From Ga0077536 sp035325705 (GTDB lineage: Bacteria; Pseudomonadota; Gammaproteobacteria; Ga0077536), in NCBI GenBank assembly GCA_035325705.1, contig DAOKZI010000003.1, positions 207,650 to 271,649 on the forward strand: 64,000 bases of DNA. Reading direction: 5' to 3'. Numbering within the stretch: the stretch's first letter is position 1; every line of letters begins with the position of its first letter. The translations under genes and the position numbers were made by a program. A model generated the notes under the pieces. The model had not been told where the DNA came from and did no database searches. It worked only from the letters and a program-made list of their open reading frames with translations. Shown piece after piece: positions 8,851 through 16,651 of the stretch.

Positions 8851-9176
8851 ATTGATTCGGCGTTTTTTCTTTCCGATTGTCACCCCATTTCTACGCTGGG
8901 GAAGCCGCGGGGGAGCCATGACAAACTCCTCCGACCTTTCCGCGCTGAGTCGGCTGTGACCGATCCTATTCCAACCCCCGTGAGGCTTGCTCCGTCCCGG
9001 CTTCGAAGCACTATTCGCTTTCGATGATTTCGGCAAGGAAATCCTGGAAAGGAGACGTGACATCGACTCCTTTCCGGAAGTCATCGTCCACGGCGTCCTG
9101 TACCTCCTCACTGGGAAACGTTTCCGGCAAGAACTGAAGGCTTCAGTGCCACCGGGGTGCTCCCTCCCAACCGTCG
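8851..9176. other. Gene-poor stretch after tRNA-Asn
   Basis: These 326 bp hold no complete gene that can be supported. A T-run (TTTTTT near 8865) follows the tRNA but no clear stem precedes it. A 187-codon minus-strand frame runs through here and across tRNA-Asn, ending in the well-known tRNA-derived artefact GTGSNRRPSD, and was not called. The only coding-like piece is the short frame noted at 9011-9139. Confidence 0.6.
9011..9139 (-). pseudogene. Possible decayed gene remnant (42 codons, no start codon)
   Basis: On the minus strand a frame bounded by TGA upstream and TAG at 9011-9013 reads as an acidic, protein-like segment (LPETFPSEEVQDAVDDDF, then a few residues later FQDFLAEIIESE). It has no convincing start codon or ribosome-binding site. 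The balanced residue use differs from the Arg/Ala/Pro-rich shadow frames of this genome, which suggests the 3' end of a broken gene downstream of vapC. No family is recognised. It could equally be chance. Confidence 0.2.
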
Positions 9177-9587
9177 CTACTCTGCGCTGTCCCAATTTTC
9201 CGTTCTCAGCGGATTGGAGACACGCGAGAACGTCTTGTCCTTTGTCACCAGCACGGCGCCCGAGGCGACCGCATGGGCGGCGATCATCATGTCGAGCGGT
9301 CCAAGGGACACACCTTTGGTGTCGCATGACGCGCGGAGATCTGCGTAGGCTCGCGTGACATCGCGGTCCCACGCCAGCACATCGACGCGCAGAAGGAACT
9401 GCCTGGCGCGCTCGCTCAGCGCGGCAGGGTAATTTCGCTTGGCGAGGCCATAGAGCAATTCACCTTCCGTCACAGCCGAGATAGCGATCTCTCTCATCGG
9501 GAGCGACGCCAAGCGCCGACCAATTGCGGGCCGATCTCCCCGTATGATGTGGCTCGCGATATTGGTGTCGAGCAGATAGCCGCTCAT
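9177..9587 (-). CDS. vapC: VapC-like PIN-domain toxin (probable endoribonuclease)
   Basis: PIN-domain toxins are Mg-dependent RNases that inhibit translation when freed from their antitoxin. The 136-residue product fits the family length and shows the expected acidic residues: Asp7 in LLDTN, Glu43 in VTEGELLYGL, Asp99 in GPLDMMIAAHA and Asp117 in VLVTKDKTF. The start ATG at 9587 overlaps the stop of the antitoxin gene by 4 bp (ATGA), the usual coupled arrangement with the antitoxin first. The nearest relatives by motif are FitB/VapC plasmid-type toxins. The RNA target cannot be deduced. Confidence 0.93.
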   Translation of the reverse strand: MSGYLLDTNIASHIIRGDRPAIGRRLASLPMREIAISAVTEGELLYGLAKRNYPAALSERARQFLLRVDVLAWDRDVTRAYADLRASCDTKGVSLGPLDMMIAAHAVASGAVLVTKDKTFSRVSNPLRTENWDSAE

Positions 9588-9847
9588 TCCTTGCAGCTTT
9601 CGAAAGGATCGCGGTCCTGCGGTGGCTGCGCGCGATCGGCCGGTCCCATGTAGTCGCCGGGCACGTCATCCTTGCCGTATAGCTCGAACAAGCCGTCCCA
9701 TGAATCTGGCTTGCTGGAGAGGATTACGTCGCCGGTTTTCGGATCACGGCGCACGAAGACCTCACTTCCCTCGAAGCGGAATTCCATTGGAAGTCTCACG
9801 GCCTGGCTGCGGCCGGTGGTGAAAAGTTTGGCGGTCCGGTTTGCCAT
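9584..9847 (-). CDS. vapB: VapB-like antitoxin, AbrB/SpoVT DNA-binding fold
   Basis: Antitoxin of the adjacent PIN toxin. The 87-residue protein begins with a swapped-hairpin AbrB/MazE-type DNA-binding domain (KLFTTGRSQAVRLPMEFRF, then GSEVFVRRDPKTGDVIL). Its C-terminal half (DSWDGLFELYGKDDVPGDYM), rich in aromatic and acidic residues, is the expected toxin-neutralising segment. AGGAGG lies six bases before the ATG at 9847. A symmetric operator candidate overlaps the leader, consistent with autorepression by the VapBC complex. Confidence 0.92.
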   Translation of the reverse strand: MANRTAKLFTTGRSQAVRLPMEFRFEGSEVFVRRDPKTGDVILSSKPDSWDGLFELYGKDDVPGDYMGPADRAQPPQDRDPFESCKE

Positions 9848-9857
9848 AGCGGCCTCC

Positions 9858-9887
9858 TGCTATCGATGACTATCGTCATATATAGCA
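9858..9887. promoter_or_regulatory. Palindromic operator candidate of vapBC
   Basis: A 30-bp perfect dyad lies just upstream of vapB: left half TGCTATcgATGAC (9858-9870), 4-bp centre TATC, right half GTCATatATAGCA (9875-9887). The two arms in each half pair exactly and the 2-bp spacers are symmetric. It begins at the vapB Shine-Dalgarno sequence. AbrB-fold antitoxins bind such dyads, so autoregulation is a reasonable inference. Confidence 0.65.
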
Positions 9888-10046
9888 GTCTTTGATAGCT
9901 ATCACCTTCCGCCCCTTCGCCGGTCTAAATCAGGAAGCGGAATGGCGACCGCTCGCGGCGGGCCGCTACCGCGCTCGACGCCGGACAATGATGGCTGGGC
10001 TGCAGGTCCGCGCGAGCCCACAAGCCGCGCGAGGATCGCGCCGGCC

Positions 10047-12254
10047 TCAGCTCCTCGTGATCACGCGGATCGATCCCCGGCGCTCCAGCACATCGACGAT
10101 CACCTGAGATCCCGAGCGGCGCAAGCTCACGTCGACGGCGCCGCCGCCGAGCACGAGATTTCGCAGCGTGATTTCACCGAGAAATTCGGGCAGCACCGGC
10201 TCGTCGAAGGTGATGTAGTTCTGTGCCGGCTCGAAGCCGAGCCCGAGACAGGACTGCAGCATGGAAAGCGGCGCGGCGGCCGCCCAGGCCTGCGGAGCGC
10301 AGGCGACGGGATAGAAGGTCGGCCCTCTCGTACGCTGGCGCACGAAACCGCAGAACAGCTCCGGCAAGCGGCGCAGATCGATATACGTGGAGGCGGCGAA
10401 GAGGCCTTCGAAGATTCGCGCCGCTTCGCGCTTGAAACCGTAGCGCGCGAGGCCGGCCGCGATCAGCGCATTGTCGTGGGGCCACACCGAGCCGTTGTGA
10501 TAGCTCATCGGGTTGTAGCGCGCTTCCGAGGCCGCGACGGTGCGGACGCCCCAGCCGGAAAAAGACGCGGGGCTCAGGAGCGTCTGCGCCACGCGCTCCG
10601 CGCGCTCGGGAAAGGCGATGCCCGTCAACAGCGCATGGCCGGCATTGGAGCTACGCACCCGGCAAGGTCGTTTCTCGCCGTCGAGCGCCAGGACGTAGGT
10701 GCCTAACGCCTCGTCGAAGAACTGCGCGTCGAACGCGTTTTGCAGCGTCTGCGCATGCTGCTCGAAGCCCACGGCCTGCTTGTACCGGCCGCTGGCGCGC
10801 GCGATCGCGGCGGCCGCGCGCCAGGCGCCATAGACATAGGCCTGGATCTCCGCGAGTGCGATCGGCCCCCTGGCCAGCGCGCCGTCGGCGTGAAAGACGG
10901 AGTCCTGACTGTCCTTCCAGCCCTGGTTGATCAGCCCGTCGGACGTCAGCCGTCCGTACTCCACGAAGCCGTCGCCGTCGCGATCGCCGTGCGCCTTCAT
11001 CCAGGAGAGCGCTGCTTCGATGTTCGGCCACAGCTCCTGCAGCGTGACGAGATCGCCCGTGCGCTCCAGATAGGCACCGGCCAGCATGATGAACAGCGGG
11101 GTGGAATCGATGCTGCCGTAGTAGCGGCGGAAAGGCACTTCTCCGAGCTCCGCCATCTCGCCATAGCGGACTTCGTGCAGAATTTTTCCCGGCTCGGCGT
11201 CTGCCTTCGGATTGAAGTCCATCGCCTGATTGGCGGCGAGATGCAACAGCACGCCCCGCGCGATGGCGGGATCCAGCCACAGCGTCTCGAGGCCGGTGAT
11301 CAGCGCGTCGCGGCCGAACACGGTGCTGAACCACGGGATCCCCGCGTACGGATAGGGCCCTTCGGGCGTCTCGGTGATCAGCATGTAGAGATCGGACACC
11401 GAACGCCGCACCGCCTCATTGAAGATGTCGTTGGAAGCGACGATCGCGGCGGCCCGCGCGGAGGAGGAACGCAGCGAGCGCCGCGCTGCCTTCAGCGCCA
11501 GCACGAAGGCGCGGCGCAGAGGAGTCCGTTCGGCGCCGGCACAGTCGATCTCGATCATCAGCGTTTTGGCCTGCCCCGGCTCGAGATCGAGCACGAAGCT
11601 CGCCCGCCCCGCGTAGATCTGCGCCGGCGCCGGCTCGAAACGCAGCGTCGTGGTCCGCAGCCGGCCGTCCAGCCCGCGATAGGCGAACGTGATCCAATCG
11701 CTCCCGATCTCGGGCGCCAGCATATCGCCGCGACGTGCGCGCCGGATGCCGCGCACCTCGAAGAGATCCGCAAAATCGGCGGCGTAGGCCAGTTCGAGGT
11801 TCACGCGGCGCGCCTGCACATCGAAGTTGCGCACCGTCAGGCGCTCGAAGCAGGCGCCTTGCCACAGGAAGCGAGAGCGCCGCAGATGCAGGAGATCGTG
11901 CTCCAGGAGCACCCGTCCGCCGTCGCCGATCACATCGGGATTGGCCAGATCGCAGGTCAAGGTCGCGTTGTCGTCACCGAGCGTCGAAGAGAGCAACAGC
12001 GGCCGTTGCCCGGCGATCGTCAGGTAGAGATGGGAGAGATGGCGCGTGTCGCGATGAAACACGCCCTCCGGGCTGCCCGGGCCGGACAGCGCATCGCCGT
12101 TGTGATCGAACAGGGCAAACGTATCGCCTTGCTTGAGCGTGCGCGGCCGCCGCTCCTGGAGCGAGGCGGAGGCCGGAATGAAGAACTGCGTCGGCGGCGC
12201 GCCGGCGCCGGTGCTGGCCGGCGCCGGTGCGGGTAGAAGCGCATCGCTGCTCAT
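10047..12254 (-). CDS. Glycogen-debranching-enzyme-like protein (amylo-alpha-1,6-glucosidase family)
   Basis: A 735-residue cytoplasmic protein with no signal peptide. The N-terminal part (about 45-240) matches the debranching-enzyme N-terminal type (FALFDHNGDALSGPG, GVFHRDTRHLSHLYL). The C-terminal part is an (alpha/alpha)6-barrel glycosidase domain (WFSTVFGRDALITGLETLW, DFNPKADAEPGKILHEVRYG, YYGSIDSTPLFIMLAGAY, NPMSYHNGSVWPHDNALIA). Family members of this architecture act on alpha-glucosidic bonds, but several have unknown substrates. No glycogen genes (glgA, glgB, glgC) are adjacent; instead it lies 25 bp downstream of a GT4 gene, suggesting a shared role in making and trimming a small glucan or compatible solute. 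Substrate is uncertain. Confidence 0.88.
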   Translation of the reverse strand: MSSDALLPAPAPASTGAGAPPTQFFIPASASLQERRPRTLKQGDTFALFDHNGDALSGPGSPEGVFHRDTRHLSHLYLTIAGQRPLLLSSTLGDDNATLTCDLANPDVIGDGGRVLLEHDLLHLRRSRFLWQGACFERLTVRNFDVQARRVNLELAYAADFADLFEVRGIRRARRGDMLAPEIGSDWITFAYRGLDGRLRTTTLRFEPAPAQIYAGRASFVLDLEPGQAKTLMIEIDCAGAERTPLRRAFVLALKAARRSLRSSSARAAAIVASNDIFNEAVRRSVSDLYMLITETPEGPYPYAGIPWFSTVFGRDALITGLETLWLDPAIARGVLLHLAANQAMDFNPKADAEPGKILHEVRYGEMAELGEVPFRRYYGSIDSTPLFIMLAGAYLERTGDLVTLQELWPNIEAALSWMKAHGDRDGDGFVEYGRLTSDGLINQGWKDSQDSVFHADGALARGPIALAEIQAYVYGAWRAAAAIARASGRYKQAVGFEQHAQTLQNAFDAQFFDEALGTYVLALDGEKRPCRVRSSNAGHALLTGIAFPERAERVAQTLLSPASFSGWGVRTVAASEARYNPMSYHNGSVWPHDNALIAAGLARYGFKREAARIFEGLFAASTYIDLRRLPELFCGFVRQRTRGPTFYPVACAPQAWAAAAPLSMLQSCLGLGFEPAQNYITFDEPVLPEFLGEITLRNLVLGGGAVDVSLRRSGSQVIVDVLERRGSIRVITRS

Positions 12255-12279
12255 CGGACTCGTTGCGACCGTGCCCGCA

Positions 12280-13395
12280 TCAAGCGACCGTCTCCAAGCC
12301 CACTTGCTCGCCGGCCGGGTCGTTCTGCGCGGTCATGACGGCGGGCCTGCAGGTCGAGGCGCGCCGTACCCCCGGCAGCGCGCGGTAGATCGCGAGATAG
12401 TCTCGCGCCATGCGCTGCGCGGTGAAGCGTCTTTCGAAGGTCGCACGCACGGTGCTGCGATCCAGCTCGCCGACTCGGTGCACGGCCGCGACGGCTTCAT
12501 CGAGCTCGCGCACGATGAAGCCGGTAAGGCCGTCATCGATGACCTCGGGCACCGAGCCGCGATGGAACGCGATGACGGGCGTGCCGCAGGCCATGGCTTC
12601 GATCATCGCGAGACCGAAGGGCTCGGGCCAATCGATCGGGAAGAGCAAGGCGCGGGCGCTGCCGAGAAAATCGGCCTTCTGCCGCTCGTCGATCTCACCG
12701 ATGAACTCGACGTTCGGATGGCTGGCCACCATCGGCCCGATGAGCTCGTCCCAGTAGGCTTGATCCACCTTGTCCACCTTCGCTGCGATCTTGAGGCGCA
12801 TACCGGCGCGCGCGGCGATCTCGATCGCGCGATCCGGACGCTTCTCCGGCGAGATACGGCCGAGGAAAGCGAGATAGCCGCCGCGCGGACTCGCGCTGAA
12901 AGGCAGGAGATCCTCGGGCAGTCCGTGATGCACGGTACCGGCCCAGTTGACGGGTGGCAGGGGCCGCCGCTGATCGCCGGAGATGGAGACCAGAGAATGG
13001 TGCCCGAACGCGGAATAGAAAGGCTTGAGATCCGGCAGATCGAGCCGGCCGTGCAGCGTGGTCACCAGCTTGTCGCTGAAAGCCGCGGCCAGCGGGTAAT
13101 GCAGAATATCGATATGAAAATGCAGAACGTCGAACTCGTCCGCCCGCCGGCGCACTTCCTCCAGCATCATCATGTGGTAGGGGAGCGCGTCTCTGACCGC
13201 CGGATTCAGCCTCAGCGCGAGCTCGCAGCACGGGATCAGCCGGGCGCTGGTCTCGGAATCTCCGCTCGCAAACAGTGTGACGTCGTGGCCTTGCCGGACG
13301 AGCTCTTCGGTCAGGTAAGAAACGATGCGTTCGGTGCCCCCATAAAAGCGGGGCGGACAGCGCTCCGTGAGCGGCGCGATCTGGGCGATTTTCAT
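12280..13395 (-). CDS. GT4-family glycosyltransferase
   Basis: A 371-residue GT-B fold retaining glycosyltransferase. The N-terminal acceptor domain starts KIAQIAPLTERCPPRFYGG, with the GGTERIV loop; the C-terminal nucleotide-sugar domain has LGRISPEKRPDRAIEIA and the EX7E-type motif EPFGLAMIEAMACGTPVIAF. AAGGAGG lies upstream of the ATG (13395), 11 bases before it. It is the first gene of a two-gene unit with the debranching-like protein (25 bp gap). This type of transferase is often paired with such glycosidases in proteobacteria; donor and acceptor are unknown. Confidence 0.9.
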   Translation of the reverse strand: MKIAQIAPLTERCPPRFYGGTERIVSYLTEELVRQGHDVTLFASGDSETSARLIPCCELALRLNPAVRDALPYHMMMLEEVRRRADEFDVLHFHIDILHYPLAAAFSDKLVTTLHGRLDLPDLKPFYSAFGHHSLVSISGDQRRPLPPVNWAGTVHHGLPEDLLPFSASPRGGYLAFLGRISPEKRPDRAIEIAARAGMRLKIAAKVDKVDQAYWDELIGPMVASHPNVEFIGEIDERQKADFLGSARALLFPIDWPEPFGLAMIEAMACGTPVIAFHRGSVPEVIDDGLTGFIVRELDEAVAAVHRVGELDRSTVRATFERRFTAQRMARDYLAIYRALPGVRRASTCRPAVMTAQNDPAGEQVGLETVA

Positions 13396-13799
13396 CGGTA
13401 AAAGAACCTCCTTGTCTCGAGCAACGTGTTGCCGACGAGTGTCGGCGGGGCCTCGCTAGCCGAAGGGACGGCTGCTATCCGTATCCACCGTCCGTCCGTT
13501 CACCTCAGGGCGATGAGGAGGCGCGGCCGTGCTCGCCAGGACTTTCCCGATGCATGGCGAGCGCCGGATGCGCGCAGGCACGGGCCCGCGCATCGATAGG
13601 ATTAAAGGGGAGCGCGTCGTGAATCAAGAGGACATTTCGCTGCGCCGGCGTAACCTCCGCGCCCGTGTTCGAGGTGAAGGCCGCGCACGCGCATGGCGAT
13701 GGGAGGCGGCGAGGGATCGCAGCGCGCCGCCGGCGCAGCGGCCGGAGGCGCGTGCGGCCGAGGCGCATCGACCGGCGACGCGCCCGGGCGCTCAGTCCC
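13396..13799. other. Intergenic stretch without a supported gene
   Basis: These 404 bp separate nrdJb from the GT4 gene. An 87-codon minus-strand frame (13505-13768) is Arg/Ala-rich, has no ribosome-binding site and matches nothing recognisable. The part nearest 13395 should hold the promoter and leader of the GT4 unit, but no convincing -35/-10 pair was identified. Confidence 0.5.
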
Positions 13800-14423
13800 T
13801 CAGCCGCACTTCGAGTCCCCGCAGTTCAGGCAGGTCAGGCAGTTGTCGATGCTGACGACGGCCTTGCTGTTGCAGGCCGAGCAGAAGCGCGCATCGGCGG
13901 GAATGCCGCCACCGGCGCCGGGCACCGCTTTCGGCGGCGAGACCACCGAAGCGCCGGGCAGCATGCCGATCTGGCGCAGATGCGTGTCGATCACGTCGCC
14001 GATCTCCGCGACCAGCGACGGCATGTACTTGCCGCCCTTCTTGAAATAGCCGCCCTTCGGATCGAACACGCTGCGCAGCTCGTCGACGAGGAAGGTCACG
14101 TCGCCGCCCTTGCGGAACACCGCCGAGACGATGCGCGTCAGCGCGACGATCCACTGGAAGTGTTCCATGCTCTTCGAGTTGATGAAGATCTCGAAGGGCC
14201 GGCGCTGCTCGAAATCGGTGCCCGGATTGAGCACGATGTCGTTGACCGTCACGTACAGCGCGTGCGGCGACAGCGGCGTCTTGATCTTGTAGGTCGAGCC
14301 AAGTAGCTGCTCCGGGCGTTCGACGCGCTCGTGCATCTCCTCGGGCGGCGGCGCGGCCGGGGCCGCGGCCGCCGGCTCGACGACCGCGACGCGGGTGATC
14401 TTGCGTGCAATTTTGACTGCCAT
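13800..14423 (-). CDS. nrdJb: Class II ribonucleotide reductase, small split subunit NrdJb (TSCPD domain)
   Basis: C-terminal part of the adenosylcobalamin-dependent ribonucleotide reductase, encoded separately as in Pseudomonas aeruginosa. The 207-residue protein has a low-complexity Ala/Pro linker (about 15-30), a TSCPD domain (LYVTVNDIVLNPGTDFE, then FEIFINSKSMEHFQWIVALT) and a cysteine-rich tail, CSACNSKAVVSIDNCLTCLN plus CGDSKCG. That tail supplies the zinc-binding and redox-shuttle cysteines which in one-piece NrdJ proteins sit at the C-terminus. GAGG precedes the ATG at 14423. The gene starts 7 bp after the nrdJa stop, so equal production of both parts is expected. Confidence 0.92.
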   Translation of the reverse strand: MAVKIARKITRVAVVEPAAAAPAAPPPEEMHERVERPEQLLGSTYKIKTPLSPHALYVTVNDIVLNPGTDFEQRRPFEIFINSKSMEHFQWIVALTRIVSAVFRKGGDVTFLVDELRSVFDPKGGYFKKGGKYMPSLVAEIGDVIDTHLRQIGMLPGASVVSPPKAVPGAGGGIPADARFCSACNSKAVVSIDNCLTCLNCGDSKCG

Positions 14424-14430
14424 CGCTGCC

Positions 14431-16590
14431 TCAATAGCGGCCGTAATAGCCTTCCTTCAAGGCATCGTACAGATTCGCCGCGGTGGTGATCTGCCCCTCG
14501 TACTCGACCTCGTCGTCGCCGGCGAACTCGAGCGTCGTGCCGTCGTCGAGCGTGAAGCGATAGCGCGTGCGTGCCAGCTCCTCCGGCCGCACCAGCACGC
14601 CCTGGAAGGCAGCCGGATTGTAGCGGAAGGTCGTGCAACCCTTGAGCCCGCAGCGCCAGGCGTCGAGATAGATGCTCTTGAAGTCGTCGAAGGAGAGATC
14701 CGTCGGCACGTTGATCGTCTTGGAGATCGACGAATCGATCCAGCGCTGCGCGGCGGCCTGCATCGCGAGATGCTCGGCCGGGCTCACGTCGTTCGCGGTG
14801 ACGAACCAGTCCGGCAGGCTGTGCTCGTCCGCGTCCGGATCGACGTGCGTGCGCCAGGCGAGGAGCTCGAGCGACAGCACGTCGACCGCCTCCTTGGTCT
14901 TGCGTCCCTCGCGGATGATGTTGCGCACGTAGCGATGGGCGAAACTCGGCTCGATGCCGTTGCTCGCGTTGTTGGCGAAGGACAGCGCGATGGTGCCGGT
15001 CGGCGCGATCGAAGAATGATGCGTGAAGCGGGCGCCGACCTCGGCGAGCTCGGCGACGAGCACGGGCTCGACGCGCGCGAGCGCCTGCATGTAGCGGCTG
15101 TACTTCGCATGCAGTACGCGGCCCTTGACGCGATCGCCGACGCGCAGCCCGTCCTCCGCCATCTCCGGCCGCAGGCGGAGCATCTCGGCGGTCACGGTGA
15201 AGTCTTCGTCGAGCAGCGGCGCCGCGCCCTTCTCCTTCGCGAGCGCCAGCGCGGTGCGCCAGCCGACGACGGCGAGCTCGCGCGTCAACTGCTCCGTGAA
15301 TTCAATGGCGGGCGCCGAGCCGTAGCGGAGTCGCAGCATCGCGAGCATCGAGCCGAGGCCGAGAAAGCCCATGCCGTGACGGCGCTTGCGCCGCAGCTCC
15401 TCGCGCTGCGCGGGCAGCGGCAGATGATCGACGCCGACGACGTTGTCGAGCATGCGCGTGAACACCGCGACGACTTCGCGGTAGCGCGGCCAGTCGAAGC
15501 GCACGCTGTCCGCGAACGGATCGATCACGAAGCGCGTCAAGTCGATCGAGCCGAGCAGACAGGCGCCATAGGGCGGCAGGCCTTGTTCGCCGCAGGGGTT
15601 GGTCGCGCGTATGCGTTCGCAGAACCAGTTGTTGTTGAACTCGTTGTAGCGGTCGATGAGGATGATGCCGGGCTCGGCGTAGTCGTAGGTCGTGCGCATC
15701 ACCGCGTCCCACAGCGCGCGCGCCTGGACGATCTCGTAGATGCGATGGGCGACGAGCCCCTCATCGTTCTTGAGGTAATCGTCCTCGACCGTCGCCGGCC
15801 GCCACAGCACGCGCGCGGGATCCGCCGGATCGATGCCGGCGGCTTCGAGCTCGCGCGCGCTCGCCGGAAAGACCAGCGGCCAGGGCGCGTCGCTCTCGAC
15901 CGCCCGCATGAAGGCATCGGTGACGAGCAGCGAGAGATTGAACATGCGCAGCCGCCCGTTCTCGCGCTTGGCGTCGATGAAGGCGCGCACGTCGGGATGC
16001 GACACGTCGAAGGTCGCCATCTGCGCGCCGCGCCGGCCGCCGGCCGAGGAGATCGTCATGCACATGCGATCGTAGATATCCATGAAGGACAGCGGCCCGG
16101 AGGTCCGCGCGCCGGCCCCGGCGACCCAGGCGTCGCGCGGCCGCAGGGTCGAGAACTCGTAGCCGATGCCGGCCCCGGCCTTCAGCGTCATGCCCGCCTC
16201 GTGCAGACGCGCGAGGATGTCGTCCATCGAATCATGGATGGTGCCGGACACCGTGCAGTTGATCGTCGAAGCGGCGCCGCGCCAGTCCTCGGCGCCCGCA
16301 TTGGCGAGGATGCGGCCGGCCGGGATCGCGCCGTTACGCAGCGCCCACAGGAAGCGCGCTTCCCAGTGTGCGACGAGCTCGGGCGAGGACTCCTGCGCCG
16401 CGAGCGCGCGCGCCACGCGCCGCAGACTATCGTCCGGCGTCGCGTCCAGCGGCTTGCCGCTCGCGTCGCTCAAGCGGTACTTGCGGGCCCAGATGTCCTG
16501 GGACGCCGGCTGCAGCGGCAGCGTCGGCAGGCTTTCCAAGGAAATACGTTCGGCTTCGGTCATCGGTCTGTGTGTCTGAACGGAATGCAT
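14431..16590 (-). CDS. nrdJa: Adenosylcobalamin-dependent ribonucleoside-diphosphate reductase, large subunit NrdJa
   Basis: Class II ribonucleotide reductase makes deoxyribonucleotides with a B12 radical, independently of oxygen. The 719-residue product carries the ten-stranded barrel. Cys333 in NPCGEQ matches the transient thiyl cysteine, and Cys112 (STINCTVSG) and Cys344 (PYGACLLGS) match the redox pair; the 11-residue distance between Cys333 and Cys344 is as in the characterised Thermotoga enzyme. HHSSIAPTGTIALSFANN and GCTTFRYNPAAFQG are further class II signatures. The C-terminal TSCPD/Cys tail is absent and is provided by NrdJb. The start at 16590 or 16563 is undecided. hemN lies 61 bp upstream, suggesting one operon under Anr control. 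Confidence 0.95.
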   Translation of the reverse strand: MHSVQTHRPMTEAERISLESLPTLPLQPASQDIWARKYRLSDASGKPLDATPDDSLRRVARALAAQESSPELVAHWEARFLWALRNGAIPAGRILANAGAEDWRGAASTINCTVSGTIHDSMDDILARLHEAGMTLKAGAGIGYEFSTLRPRDAWVAGAGARTSGPLSFMDIYDRMCMTISSAGGRRGAQMATFDVSHPDVRAFIDAKRENGRLRMFNLSLLVTDAFMRAVESDAPWPLVFPASARELEAAGIDPADPARVLWRPATVEDDYLKNDEGLVAHRIYEIVQARALWDAVMRTTYDYAEPGIILIDRYNEFNNNWFCERIRATNPCGEQGLPPYGACLLGSIDLTRFVIDPFADSVRFDWPRYREVVAVFTRMLDNVVGVDHLPLPAQREELRRKRRHGMGFLGLGSMLAMLRLRYGSAPAIEFTEQLTRELAVVGWRTALALAKEKGAAPLLDEDFTVTAEMLRLRPEMAEDGLRVGDRVKGRVLHAKYSRYMQALARVEPVLVAELAEVGARFTHHSSIAPTGTIALSFANNASNGIEPSFAHRYVRNIIREGRKTKEAVDVLSLELLAWRTHVDPDADEHSLPDWFVTANDVSPAEHLAMQAAAQRWIDSSISKTINVPTDLSFDDFKSIYLDAWRCGLKGCTTFRYNPAAFQGVLVRPEELARTRYRFTLDDGTTLEFAGDDEVEYEGQITTAANLYDALKEGYYGRY

Positions 16591-16651
16591 GTATCGCGCA
16601 CCAGCCTACTCCCTCTCCGGCGACGGCGCGGTCGGCGGGGGTCTCGGAGCT

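Noticed and set aside
13505..13768. 87-codon minus-strand frame between nrdJb and the GT4 gene
   Set aside because: No ribosome-binding site, Arg/Ala-rich composition and no recognisable motif.
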